Origin: Thermoflexus hugenholtzii JAD2
Lineage (GTDB): Bacteria > Chloroflexota > Anaerolineae > J036 > Brachytrichaceae
DNA: 43,917 nucleotides
Reading direction: 5' to 3'
NCBI GenBank assembly: GCA_945877855.1
Contig: CAMDWA010000019.1
Span: 1 to 43,917 of the forward strand
The notes under the pieces were generated by a model. That model made no database searches, had not been told where the DNA came from, and saw only the letters and a list, made by a program, of their open reading frames with translations. How positions within the stretch are numbered: position 1 is the stretch's first letter; each line of letters starts with the position of its first letter. A program made the position numbers and the translations under genes. Of the stretch, positions 9,097 to 17,184 are shown in pieces.

Positions 9097-9927
9097 TTAT
9101 CTACTGTTAGTCAGTGAATTAAAAATATCACCAACCACATTCCCCGCAGATGAGGTTTTGCTCTCACCCATTGGCATATATTGAGCAATAGCCCCAGCTA
9201 ACTTTGACATGGGCATCGTTTGCAGCCACACGCGCCCCGGGCCGGTGAGGGTTGTAAAAAACAAGCCTTCGCCGCCAAACAACAAGTTCTTAAAGCCCTT
9301 CACCATTTCAATATCGTAATGCACCGTCGGCTCAAACATGGCAACATGACCAGTATCGACCTTCAAGCGCTCGCCTTGTGCCAAAGTATATTCGACAATT
9401 TCGCCATCGAAACAAGCAAAAAAGGTGCCCGGGCCATCAAATTTTTGCAGCACAAAACCTTCACCGCCAAACAAACCCGCCCCCAATTGCTTGCGAAAAT
9501 GAATCGATAAATTAACACTTTTTTCAGCAACCAAAAATGAGCCTTTTTGCGCAATCATGGCTTGCCCAGCCGCAAGGTTAATCGGCACAATTTTGCCCGG
9601 AAAATCGCTGCTAAATGCGATCATGGCATTGTCACGCTCAGCGACATAATCAACCACAAACAGCGACTCGCCTGTGAATGTGCGCTTAAACAAGCCACCA
9701 AGCCCGCCCCCCATGTTGGTGTTCATATTCACATAGTCACTCATCCACGACATTGAGCCGGTTTCAGAATAAAAATGCTGCCCGCGTTGCATATTTAAGA
9801 TGACGGCCTGTAAGGTTGTGCCGACCACCTTGAAATTTGCGCCATTCATGGTTTTTCCAGCCATTGCCAAATTAGGATCTGGCATATCGAGGCGTTGCCC
9901 CGCAATATTTGTATAAGACTCTGACAT
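9097..9927 (-). CDS. TIGR00266/AIM24 family protein
   Basis: 276 residues. Repeated all-beta segments are typical of the family: FYSETGSMSWMSDYV, FAACFDGEIVEYTL-like strands, GGLGGLFKRTFTGESLF and GGEGLFFTTLTGPGRVWLQT. The biochemical role is unknown; yeast AIM24 acts in mitochondrial inner-membrane organisation, while bacterial members are uncharacterised. No signal peptide or membrane segment is seen. The start is supported by GGAGG 7 nt before the ATG. A classical terminator follows the stop, so the gene is probably a single unit. Confidence 0.88.
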   Translation of the reverse strand: MSESYTNIAGQRLDMPDPNLAMAGKTMNGANFKVVGTTLQAVILNMQRGQHFYSETGSMSWMSDYVNMNTNMGGGLGGLFKRTFTGESLFVVDYVAERDNAMIAFSSDFPGKIVPINLAAGQAMIAQKGSFLVAEKSVNLSIHFRKQLGAGLFGGEGFVLQKFDGPGTFFACFDGEIVEYTLAQGERLKVDTGHVAMFEPTVHYDIEMVKGFKNLLFGGEGLFFTTLTGPGRVWLQTMPMSKLAGAIAQYMPMGESKTSSAGNVVGDIFNSLTNSR

Positions 9928-10383
9928 TAAATAACCTCCGAATGTTATATGATACGTGTTGATTTAATTTTAGTTGCAAAATAAGTAAAACAAATTTACG
10001 TCGAAATCTGCAAAGGTCAAGATGATAGTGGAAGCCTAAAGTCGTCATTTCGTCCCTACAGTTTTTTATAATTTCTTATCCTGAGTATTCTGTTCATCCA
10101 TGTTTTATAGGGTTATGCACATGGATAGGCAAGATGGACAGGATAGTTTTTCCTTGCTTTCTTATCCTAAGTATTCTATAAAAGTCAAAACAATCGCGAA
10201 ACCAAATATTTGAGGCGACTTCAGCCGCAAAGCAATAAAAATGCGAATCCGCTATCATCTTGCCCCCTACACAGGTTGCACAATTGCCAATTGGGTGACA
10301 AAATAAAAACTGGCAACTTCTCAGTCAAAATTTTCGCCATTTGATTGCTATAATTAATCCTGAGTATCCTCTTAGACTCGGCT
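9928..10383. promoter_or_regulatory. Intergenic region with repeated TCCTGAGTAT elements upstream of the kinase gene
   Basis: 456 nt with no gene. The 20-mer starting TTTCTTATCC occurs at 10072-10091 and again at 10158-10177 with one change, and a shorter copy (AATCCTGAGTATCCT) is at 10356-10370. The first and third copies directly follow TATAAT hexamers (10067-10072 and 10349-10354). Between the first two, 10077-10145 folds back: TATCCTG/CAGGATA outside and ATCCATGT/ACATGGAT inside. This may be an operator region for the kinase gene. Confidence 0.5.
10349..10354 (+). promoter_or_regulatory. Candidate -10 element of the Ser/Thr kinase gene
   Basis: A perfect TATAAT lies 29 nt before the kinase ATG. 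No good -35 box is visible. The third TCCTGAGTAT element overlaps the likely start of transcription. Confidence 0.5.
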
Positions 10384-11505
10384 ATGTCGCAATTTTGCTT
10401 AAAGTGCCGCCATAACAATGCTGATCATGCCAAGCTTTGCGAAAAATGCGCGACGCGCTTGACTGGGTTATTGGGGCAAGAGAGCCTCTTGATTGGCTCA
10501 GCCGAGAACCGCCAGTATGTCATACAGTCACTCTTAGGCGCGGGAGGGATGGGGGCGGTTTATTTGGCCCACGAGCGCGACAATAAGCAAAATTTTTTCG
10601 CCGTCAAAGAGAACCTTTTTCTCGATACATCGCAGCGCAACCAGTTCGAGCGTGAAGCCACCGTATTGATGTCGCTCGACCATCCCAATTTGCCCAAAGT
10701 GACCGATCATTTTTTTGAAGCGTCGGGCAAACAATATTTGGTGATGGAATATGTGGCCGGAGATGATTTAAAAGAATGGCTGACCAAACATAAACGCGCC
10801 GATGAAGATCAGGTATTGGAATGGGCCGATACGCTCCTGTCTACGTTGACCTACTTGCATACGCGCTCGAAGATTATTCTACACCGCGATATTAAGCCGA
10901 GCAACCTCAAAGTGACACCCCAGGGTAAACTGATGCTGATTGACTTTGGCTTAGTCAAGCAGTATAGCGGTGATTTCGCCGCCACTGTATTCTCATCCCA
11001 TCGTGGGTTTACCCTAGAATATTCCCCGCCTGAACAAGTTAATAGTGACGAACCCACTGACCCAAGTTCTGATTTATACGCTGTTGGGGCGACCTTATAT
11101 CACCTGTTGAGTGGAAAATTGCCGCCCCCTGCGGGGAGTCGTGCTGCTGGCACAGTGGAACTACAACCATTACGCAAACTGGTGCCCGAGATTAGTGCAA
11201 AAACCGAAGCATTTGTGCAAAAAGCCATGTCAGTGCGCAAAGTGGATCGCTTTCAGTCAGCCGAAGACATGCGTCAAGCCGTGCTGAATGCCCAACAAAA
11301 AACAAGGCGGTTTAATATTCGCCCGCTCAAAATGCCGCGTGGCAATCGCCTAGAGACAGCATTTATGGGCTTTGGGGTGGTGGTCATAATGATTGGGTTA
11401 GGGTTATTGGCAAATTTGATGTCTTCCGCCTCAGCATCACCAACGCCCACCCGAGCAGCGCTTCCGGCGACACAAACTGGCTTGATACAAGCCACGGCCA
11501 CCTAG
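10384..11505 (+). CDS. Zinc-ribbon Ser/Thr protein kinase with one TM segment, ending at an in-frame amber codon
   Basis: 373 residues. A zinc ribbon comes first (C5-x2-C8 and C19-x2-C22), then a Hanks-type kinase domain at about 45-300: Gly loop LLGAGGMGAVY (50-60), Lys75, HRDIKPSN (167-174), DFG (187-189) and the APE-like SPPEQ. All catalytic residues are intact. One membrane helix follows (about 327-347), then an Ala/Thr/Pro linker that stops at TAG 11503-11505. The same frame continues for 241 codons in matching Thr/Pro linker and an exported domain, so the kinase seems to have lost its outer sensor, or the stop is read through. The cytosolic kinase should still be functional. No Shine-Dalgarno is visible. 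Confidence 0.88.
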   Translation: MSQFCLKCRHNNADHAKLCEKCATRLTGLLGQESLLIGSAENRQYVIQSLLGAGGMGAVYLAHERDNKQNFFAVKENLFLDTSQRNQFEREATVLMSLDHPNLPKVTDHFFEASGKQYLVMEYVAGDDLKEWLTKHKRADEDQVLEWADTLLSTLTYLHTRSKIILHRDIKPSNLKVTPQGKLMLIDFGLVKQYSGDFAATVFSSHRGFTLEYSPPEQVNSDEPTDPSSDLYAVGATLYHLLSGKLPPPAGSRAAGTVELQPLRKLVPEISAKTEAFVQKAMSVRKVDRFQSAEDMRQAVLNAQQKTRRFNIRPLKMPRGNRLETAFMGFGVVVIMIGLGLLANLMSSASASPTPTRAALPATQTGLIQATAT

Positions 11506-12231
11506 ACCCCAGCGCCGACAAAAACACCGATACCTGCCCCAAGCGCCACCCAAAATATAGTGCTTGCGACAATAACAAGCCCAGCAACGACCACCCGCAC
11601 CCCAACCGTCACCAGCACCGCCACAAAAGCCACCCCGACTGAGACGACGGCCCCGACACCGACCGCGAACCGCACCCGCACTGCCACCCCAACCCGCACC
11701 CGTGTTCCAACCGCCACGCCTGATCTCGACCCAGACACCCCAACCCCATTCCCCCCCACTGCGGTATCCGTCGTTAACGTTGTATCGCCGGGTCTCATCT
11801 CACCTCCGGCTGGGGCTAGTTTTTCGTCAGCCGCAAACCCGACCTTTAGCTGGTCATCGGCAGGCAATTTGGGCACCTTCGATTATTATCAGTTTCAAAT
11901 CCGGCATTCGCAGGGATGGGATGTGATTTGCACCAAAAACACCAGCAGTTTGGCGCGCAGCTATGTGCCAGCCCTAAACCCAAGCCAATGGACGGTGAAT
12001 GTGGTGCGCTTGTCGAGCACAGTCAGCAATGGCAGCGCCTGTAGCGGCAACACAATTGCCACCAGCGAGGTCAGGAACTTATCATGGGCAAGCAGTTCTG
12101 GCGGCGGGTCACCGCCCGCTGCCAATCCGACACGGGCTTCGTCGTCGCCAGCCAACCCACCCACAGCAGCCCCCGCGCCCAGCCAACCCACCCCAACCCC
12201 TTGTGTGCCCGGGCCGTCGAATAAGTGTTGA
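11506..12231 (+). pseudogene. Stranded extracellular part of the kinase, in frame after the amber codon
   Basis: The frame of the kinase continues after TAG 11503-11505 to the TGA at 12229-12231. It reads TPAPTKTPIPAPS, a long Thr/Pro/Ala linker, then an Ig- or FN3-like beta domain: SPGLISPPAGASFSSAANP, FSWSSAGNLGTFDYYQFQI and VVRLSSTVSNGSACSGN, with Cys residues that may pair outside the cell. A final Ser/Pro tail ends in CVPGPSNKC. The composition is unbroken across the stop, and reading the TAG as CAG restores a perfect linker (TATQTPAPT). It has no start codon or Shine-Dalgarno of its own near 11506. It is either dead after a C-to-T change, expressed by readthrough, or an assembly error. 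Confidence 0.75.
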
Positions 12232-12396
12232 GGTTGACATAGTGATAAAAATTTTTAAGTTGGACGTGTGTCATTTTATTCGCACAGTGACCCAATATAT
12301 ATGTATTGAGTTTAGAGAAAATAGTTGCGCCATAAGTGTAGATGGCGATTTTCATAATAATGGTTTGATTAAATAGCTTGATGAGAGAAGGTGACC

Positions 12397-14433
12397 ATGA
12401 TTTTACGAATAAAGTCTATTATTATTTTTGTGATAGCGTTTGCTATGATGTGTATGGCACTGCCGATGCCGACGGGGGCGGCACAGGTGCAAGCGCAGCC
12501 GTCTGCGCGACGTGGTGCGCCGCAGTTTTTGCCGCCTGCACAGCCCGCGCTCAACCCGATGGGGACGGCGGCGCTGTCGTTTGGCAATGCCGCAAGCGCT
12601 GTGTCGGCAGGAGGTTATCACACCTGTGCGCTGACAAGTGGCGGCGTCAAATGCTGGGGCTACAATGTCAATGGGCAACTCGGCGATGGAACGACAACCA
12701 ACCGCAGCACACCCGTGGACGTGAGCGGGCTAACGAGCGGTATCGTGGCGATTGCGGCAGGGAGTCAGCACACCTGTGCGCTGACGAGCGGCGGCGGCGT
12801 CAAGTGCTGGGGCTACAATGTCAATGGGCAACTCGGCGATGGGACGACGACCAACCGCAGCACGCCCGTGAACGTGAGCGGACTGACGAGCGGTGTCGTG
12901 GCGATTGCGGCAGGGAATCTTCACACCTGTGCGCTGACGAGCGGCGGCGGCATCAAATGTTGGGGATCGAATAACTCTGGTGAACTCGGCGATGGGACGA
13001 CGACCGACCGCAGTACGCCCGTGAATGTGAGCGGGCTGACGAGCGGCGTTACGGCGATTGCGGTAGGGGGTTATCACACCTGTGCGCTGACGAGCAGCGG
13101 CGGCATCAAGTGCTGGGGCTTGAATAACTATAGTCAACTCGGCGATGGGACGACGACTAACCGCAGCACGCCCGTGAACGTGAGCGGACTGACGAGCGGC
13201 GTCGCGACGATTGCGCCAGGATGGTACCACACCTGTGCGTTGACGAGCGGCGGCGGCGTTAAATGCTGGGGCTACAATAGCGCTGGTCAACTCGGCGATG
13301 GGACGACGACCTACTTCCGCGGCACGCCCGTGGACGTGAGCGGGCTGACGAGCGGTGTCGCGGCGATTGCGGCAGGCTATCTTCACACCTGTGCGCTGAC
13401 AAGCGGCGGCGGTATCAAGTGCTGGGGTAGAAATGACTATGGTCAACTCGGCGATGGGACGACGGCCGACCGCAGCACGCCCGTGGACGTGAGCGGATTG
13501 ACGGCTTCAACGCCAACGCCGACAAACACCCCACCTCTTCCGGCAACCCCTACACCAACTCCTACAACCCGTCCAACATCAACTCCTAGTCCTATGAGTC
13601 CAACATCAACCCCGATAGTTCAAACGGCAACACCTATTCCACCTACAGTAACCCCATCACACCAAACAGCCACTCCGATTCCACCGACAGCCACTCCAAT
13701 TCCGCCGACAGCTACGCCATCCCCATCTGCCAGTTTTTCGGCAATAGGTGACAACCGCAGAATTCTGCTGAGTTGGCCAAGTGTCCCCAACACCTATGTT
13801 TATAAGGTTTACATCGAGTGTCCGGCTGGCGCTGCGCCGCCCGAACAAACCGGCAACTGCAACGAACCTGTTGATACCAGTGAGACTAAATATGTTTTTA
13901 GTGGGTTAACCAACTTTGTGACCTATCGTGTGTGGGTGGCGAGTGTAGACAACACCGGCAACCCACTTTTAACCATGCCCGCCATCAACGTCATGCCTTT
14001 TGCTGGCGTATATTTATCGTTGCTGGCAAGAGAATTGCCCGGCCCGACACCGACTAACCCATGTTTAATAACAAATGATTGCTTAGAACCGAACAATTCA
14101 TTTGAACAAGCCCAACCTATCCAGCTTAATCAAAGTATCACCGCCAGCGCCCATAAGGATAGAGATCCAAAAGATTTTTATCGTATTCAATTAGAAAGCG
14201 GAAAACGCTATGCCGCGATCCTAGAGTTTAGCTCCGGCGCAGATTTTGATCTTTACGTATATCAGTCTCCAGACTATAACCAGGGGTCAAGAATCGGCAC
14301 GAGTTCTGGGGAAAATAATCCAGAAACAGTTACATTTACAGCCAAAAATGTCGAATGGCATTACATCCTGGTGACGATTTCAGCCAACACACCGGGCAAC
14401 CAATCCTACAACTTGCAGGTAACTGAAAAATAA
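12397..14433 (+). CDS. Secreted RCC1-repeat protein with Thr/Pro linker, FN3-like and PPC domains
   Basis: 678 residues from the ATG at 12397. GAAGGTGA ends 3 nt before it and overlaps a possible GTG at 12391, which is therefore unlikely. After a signal peptide ([16 protein letters not shown]...) come six RCC1-type repeats of 50-52 residues (nt about 12607-13506), each with [22 protein letters not shown] and [12 protein letters not shown]. Every repeat has two Cys that could form a disulfide. A Thr/Pro linker (about 370-445) leads to an FN3-like region ([19 protein letters not shown]), the motif [11 protein letters not shown], and a C-terminal PPC-type domain ([40 protein letters not shown]). 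The role is probably cell-surface binding; no catalytic motif is seen. Confidence 0.88.
   Translation: MILRIKSIIIFVIAFAMMCMALPMPTGAAQVQAQPSARRGAPQFLPPAQPALNPMGTAALSFGNAASAVSAGGYHTCALTSGGVKCWGYNVNGQLGDGTTTNRSTPVDVSGLTSGIVAIAAGSQHTCALTSGGGVKCWGYNVNGQLGDGTTTNRSTPVNVSGLTSGVVAIAAGNLHTCALTSGGGIKCWGSNNSGELGDGTTTDRSTPVNVSGLTSGVTAIAVGGYHTCALTSSGGIKCWGLNNYSQLGDGTTTNRSTPVNVSGLTSGVATIAPGWYHTCALTSGGGVKCWGYNSAGQLGDGTTTYFRGTPVDVSGLTSGVAAIAAGYLHTCALTSGGGIKCWGRNDYGQLGDGTTADRSTPVDVSGLTASTPTPTNTPPLPATPTPTPTTRPTSTPSPMSPTSTPIVQTATPIPPTVTPSHQTATPIPPTATPIPPTATPSPSASFSAIGDNRRILLSWPSVPNTYVYKVYIECPAGAAPPEQTGNCNEPVDTSETKYVFSGLTNFVTYRVWVASVDNTGNPLLTMPAINVMPFAGVYLSLLARELPGPTPTNPCLITNDCLEPNNSFEQAQPIQLNQSITASAHKDRDPKDFYRIQLESGKRYAAILEFSSGADFDLYVYQSPDYNQGSRIGTSSGENNPETVTFTAKNVEWHYILVTISANTPGNQSYNLQVTEK
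12607..13506 (+). repeat. Six tandem 150-156 bp coding repeats (RCC1 blades)
   Basis: HTCAL codons begin near 12619, 12769, 12922, 13075, 13228 and 13384, spacings of 150, 153, 153, 153 and 156 bp. The units are highly alike at the DNA level, including silent positions, which suggests recent duplication or gene conversion. The opposite strand is also open here as a by-product. Confidence 0.9.
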
Positions 14434-14483
14434 AACATTACCAAAATGTTGTAGAGGATGTTTTAAGGCGAATTAGAAAGATT

Positions 14484-14760
14484 AAGAATTGAGGAAATAA
14501 CGCCTGCACCTACGTGCCACCGCCCGCCACCGACACAATGCTGACTTGCCCGCCAAGCTGGGCCGTTGCCTAGTGCATACTGCCCAGCCCCACTCCATGC
14601 CGCTGATCCGGCGCAATGCCTTTGCCGTTGTCAACCATCTCCACCCACAACCCATTTGGCGCTGCGCCAATGCTGACCTCGGCCTGTGTCGCCTCGGCAT
14701 AATTGATAACCCGAAGGTCAACAATTTCACTTTCATCATTTTTTTCTAAGTGCCTTCGGC
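14484..14760 (-). pseudogene. Decayed C-terminal ATPase domain of a sensor histidine kinase (NarX/DesK-like)
   Basis: The minus-strand reading holds EATQAEVSIGAAPNGL, VEMVDNGKGIAPDQ (the DNG-G-G N/G1 box) and GVGLGSMH, followed in the same frame by TAG, ATAQLGGQVSIVSVAGGGT, a second TAG and VQALFPQF. This matches the usual end of NarL-partner kinases (GLxxMRERAxxLGGxxxIxSxxGxGTxV). Two in-frame stops replace codons in conserved positions, and the expected domains upstream (dimerisation box, His) are absent. It is a relic; no cognate response regulator is nearby. Confidence 0.75.
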
Positions 14761-14879
14761 TAACATGGATAATGTCTTGCTCAAGCACAGGAAGGATTAG
14801 CTTTAAAAATGAGAGGCCTATCAAACACACTCAAATAGTAGCTAATAGACAAGCAAATTAAACATCGCGCATTTACAGC

Positions 14880-14996
14880 TAGCGCAGCCATTAGAAATGG
14901 CGCGCTGGGCATACGAAGCCTGCCTTCGCAGGCTAAAAATTTAGACCGCGAAGGCGGTCTTTGTGTGCCCAGCGCGGGATTTTAATCCCTGCGCTA
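14880..14996. repeat. 117-nt two-armed foldback with nested hairpins and compensated arm differences
   Basis: Left arm 14880-14935 and right arm 14942-14996 are near-exact inverted copies around AAAATT. Pairing the arms gives an outer 8-bp stem (TAGCGCAG/CTGCGCTA) and an inner 11-bp stem (CGCGCTGGGCA/TGCCCAGCGCG). Each arm also holds two private hairpins: 14888-14900 (CCATT/AATGG) and 14917-14934 (AGCCTGC/GCAGGCT) on the left; 14943-14960 (AGACCGC/GCGGTCT) and 14977-14988 (GGATT/AATCC) on the right. Where the arms differ inside these hairpins, both partners change so pairing is kept. It may be a structured RNA, a MITE-like mobile repeat or a cruciform site. Confidence 0.85.
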
Positions 14997-15042
14997 TAGT
15001 CAACTTTATTTTATTTGTCTATAAGGTAAAAATAGCCGCAAT

Positions 15043-15106
15043 ACCTCGGAGGGTTTAGGGCAAGTCGCGACTACAACGTCAGGCTGCGCTAAAACCTCGG
15101 AGGTTT
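15043..15106. repeat. Element bounded by ACCTCGGAGG-type ends, copy 1
   Basis: It starts ACCTCGGAGGGTTT and ends AAACCTCGGAGGTTT, with GTCGCGACTAC in the middle. A similar stretch lies at 37200-37265 on the other strand, suggesting a dispersed repeat. Similarity between the two is only partial. Confidence 0.45.
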
Positions 15107-15221
15107 GCGCTAATTTCATATTGTCGGGTGATAACCCATCATGATGACTGCTCAGTAATGAGTGGTAAAAGGTTTTCGCCGAACGATGTAAACGGTTGTA
15201 TAAAAACGCTGTAATTTGTTT

Positions 15222-15293
15222 CTCACAAAGCCCGCAAAGAACACAAAGAAGATATTTTTATAAACCCTTTGTGTTCTTTGCGGGCTTTGTGAG
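15222..15293. repeat. Perfect 27-bp hairpin
   Basis: Arms 15222-15248 and 15267-15293 pair perfectly over 27 bp (CTCACAAAGCCCGCAAAGAA and on), with an 18-nt AT-rich loop. Its position 130 nt before the DUF11 gene, with no active gene just upstream, does not fit a simple terminator. Confidence 0.85.
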
Positions 15294-15302
15294 AGCAAAA
15301 CC

Positions 15303-15329
15303 GTCATTTCTCGCTTCGCTCGAAATGAC
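15303..15329. repeat. Short hairpin GTCATTTC/GAAATGAC
   Basis: An 8-bp stem with an 11-nt loop, directly after the 27-bp hairpin and about 90 nt before the DUF11 gene start. Confidence 0.6.
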
Positions 15330-15421
15330 AGGTGTTACGCAAAAATAATAATTTGACGCTTCTATGATAAGTTGTGTAATAAAAACAAAAGAAATTAAGG
15401 TTAAACAAATTAGGAGGATAT

Positions 15422-17143
15422 ATGAAACAAGCTCAAAAATCTGCAAACAGTATGTTTTTGTCACGGTCAATACTTTACGCCGTATCAATATTGGCTGCTG
15501 GCATGACCCTGTGGCTCATCAATGTTTTCATGCCAGTCAATGCCGCCCCAATGGGCGCAGCGCCATCATTGTTAGAAATACCAAACGCTGGCCTAAGCAT
15601 CACCAAAACGGCACATCTAGCCAGCGCCTTTACCGGCGGCGCAGTGTGCGAAGGGCCGACCTTTACCACTGTCTTAACAACGCCAGTGCAACCCAGCACC
15701 GCGATTAAATTTTGTTATAAGGTGCATAACACTTCGGCCAATACCTATACTGCATTTACCCTAAGCGACCCAAATTACACCGAAGTTAAAAATGGATTGA
15801 CCTTTGGCCCCAATAACGTTTTATATTTCACCTCAGCCACCTTCAACGTGACCCGCACCAGCACAACCACGCCAACTTTGATCAACGCGACCTGGCCGAC
15901 CGGGCAAGAACCGCTCATTAATGGCAGCCCGCTCACCGTGGTGATGATTGCGCCCGATATTAGCATTGACAAAACGGTCGGCACATCAACCAACTGTGCC
16001 GAAAATACCGCCAGCACCCTCGATGTGCCCATTTCAACCACCGTTCAATATTGTTACAGTATCAATAACACGGGTCTCACAACCTTATCATTAAGCTCGC
16101 TGGTCGATAATATGATTCCGTCTGTATCCGTGTCGCCCGGCACCATTATTGAACCCGGGGTTCGCTTTATAGCTGGGCCATACGCCTATACCATTGTCAC
16201 CCCCACCACCAATATTGTGACGATCACCGCCGCTTTTAGTGGCACAACCTTGGTTGCAACCGATACGGTTAAAGTAAACGTGGTGCCGCCCACACCCAGC
16301 CTAAGCTTGTTTGTAAGTGTATCAACCAACCCCGCCTGTGTTGCGACCGATACATTGACGGTAACAGTAGGCACATCCGTCTATTTCTGTTATAAAGCGA
16401 CCAATACCGGCAATGTGGCGTTAACGCACCATACCGTAAATGCGGGGAGCAATATCTTTGTCGGCCTGCCCTATGTTTTGGCGCAAGGGGCTGTCACCCA
16501 AACCATTCGTGGGCCATTCACCATCAATGCCGAAACCGTGCATGTTGTCTTTTGGACTGGGTTTATCACTGGCACAGGCATTAGCGCCACCGGCAACGAA
16601 AATGCCACCGTGTTTATCGGCACACCATCGACATCGACCCCCGTGCCCGGCAGCACGGCAACCTTAACCCCCACGCCCGGCCCAACACCCACCCAAACGC
16701 CAACCCCATCCTCTACAAGCAGCGCCGATGTAAGTGTGTCGATTGTAGCGCCCACCACCATTTTTCCAAATGTGCCCTTTAGTTATACATTACAAGTGCG
16801 CAATAGTGGCGCAATTGCAGCCAGTAGCGTGGTATTTACAGCGTCATTACCGGCCAACGCCATTGTGCAAAGTTTATCACCCGGCGCTGGTATTTCATGC
16901 GCCAATGTGCCTAACCCGGGCGCATTAGGCGGGGTGATGACCTGTAATATTGCCAATGGCTTAGCCACAGGTGCATTGGCAGAATTTGGGTTTGTGGTGT
17001 TACCCATTCAAGAAGACCAAGTCAATATTACACTCACGGCCAGCACAACCAGCAATGAAACAAACAAAGCCAATAACAGCACATCTGCCACTGTAATAAC
17101 ACAGCGCAAAAATTTCTATTTGCCCTTTGTCATGCGTCAATAA
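15422..17143 (+). CDS. Secreted surface protein with three Cys-paired beta repeats and a C-terminal DUF11-like domain
   Basis: 573 residues. A strong GGAGG lies 5 nt before the ATG. The N-terminus is a signal peptide (FLSRSILYAVSILAAGMTLW to about 42). Three related units of about 125 residues follow, each with an early Cys, a later [FY]CY core and an asparagine-rich turn: IKFCYKVHNTSA, VQYCYSINNTGL and VYFCYKATNTGN. A short Pro/Thr linker (about 405-430) leads to a DUF11-like domain (ADVSVSIVAPTTIFPNVPFS, VVFTASLPANA, TNKANNSTSATV) and the terminal NFYLPFVMRQ. These are Ig-like structural domains of cell-surface or extracellular proteins; no enzyme motif is seen. The tail matches that of the secreted glycosidase. 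Confidence 0.85.
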   Translation: MKQAQKSANSMFLSRSILYAVSILAAGMTLWLINVFMPVNAAPMGAAPSLLEIPNAGLSITKTAHLASAFTGGAVCEGPTFTTVLTTPVQPSTAIKFCYKVHNTSANTYTAFTLSDPNYTEVKNGLTFGPNNVLYFTSATFNVTRTSTTTPTLINATWPTGQEPLINGSPLTVVMIAPDISIDKTVGTSTNCAENTASTLDVPISTTVQYCYSINNTGLTTLSLSSLVDNMIPSVSVSPGTIIEPGVRFIAGPYAYTIVTPTTNIVTITAAFSGTTLVATDTVKVNVVPPTPSLSLFVSVSTNPACVATDTLTVTVGTSVYFCYKATNTGNVALTHHTVNAGSNIFVGLPYVLAQGAVTQTIRGPFTINAETVHVVFWTGFITGTGISATGNENATVFIGTPSTSTPVPGSTATLTPTPGPTPTQTPTPSSTSSADVSVSIVAPTTIFPNVPFSYTLQVRNSGAIAASSVVFTASLPANAIVQSLSPGAGISCANVPNPGALGGVMTCNIANGLATGALAEFGFVVLPIQEDQVNITLTASTTSNETNKANNSTSATVITQRKNFYLPFVMRQ

Positions 17144-17148
17144 CTGAA

Positions 17149-17184
17149 CGCCGGAGCGCCGTCAGGGATGACGGCGCTCCGGCG
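17149..17184. terminator. Bidirectional hairpin between convergent genes
   Basis: A perfect 15-bp GC-rich stem (CGCCGGAGCGCCGTC and its complement) with a 6-nt loop. It lies 6 nt after the DUF11 protein stop, and one arm encodes the last residues of the convergent NUDIX protein. Confidence 0.75.

Larger units (their letters stand above)
14434..15421. other. 988-nt region without an intact gene
   Basis: It holds, in order: a weak AACATT/AATGTT hairpin after the RCC1 gene, a decayed histidine kinase end (minus strand, 14484-14760), a 117-nt two-armed foldback (14880-14996), a 64-nt CTCGGAGG element (15043-15106), a perfect 27-bp hairpin (15222-15293), an 8-bp hairpin (15303-15329) and the Shine-Dalgarno of the next gene. 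Nothing else was recognised. Confidence 0.7.

Noticed and set aside
11502-11876. A Val/Gly-rich minus-strand frame opposite the kinase linker
   Set aside because: Reverse reading of Thr/Pro codons gives Gly/Val repeats automatically; no family pattern or Shine-Dalgarno.
12730-13446. A 238-residue open frame on the minus strand opposite the RCC1 repeats
   Set aside because: It is the mirror of a repeated coding sequence: Ala/Arg-rich, periodic and without any start signal. The plus-strand protein explains the region fully.
14570-14830. The 86-residue minus-strand frame as a live gene
   Set aside because: Only a fragment of a kinase ATPase domain, with in-frame stops in conserved positions and no catalytic context.
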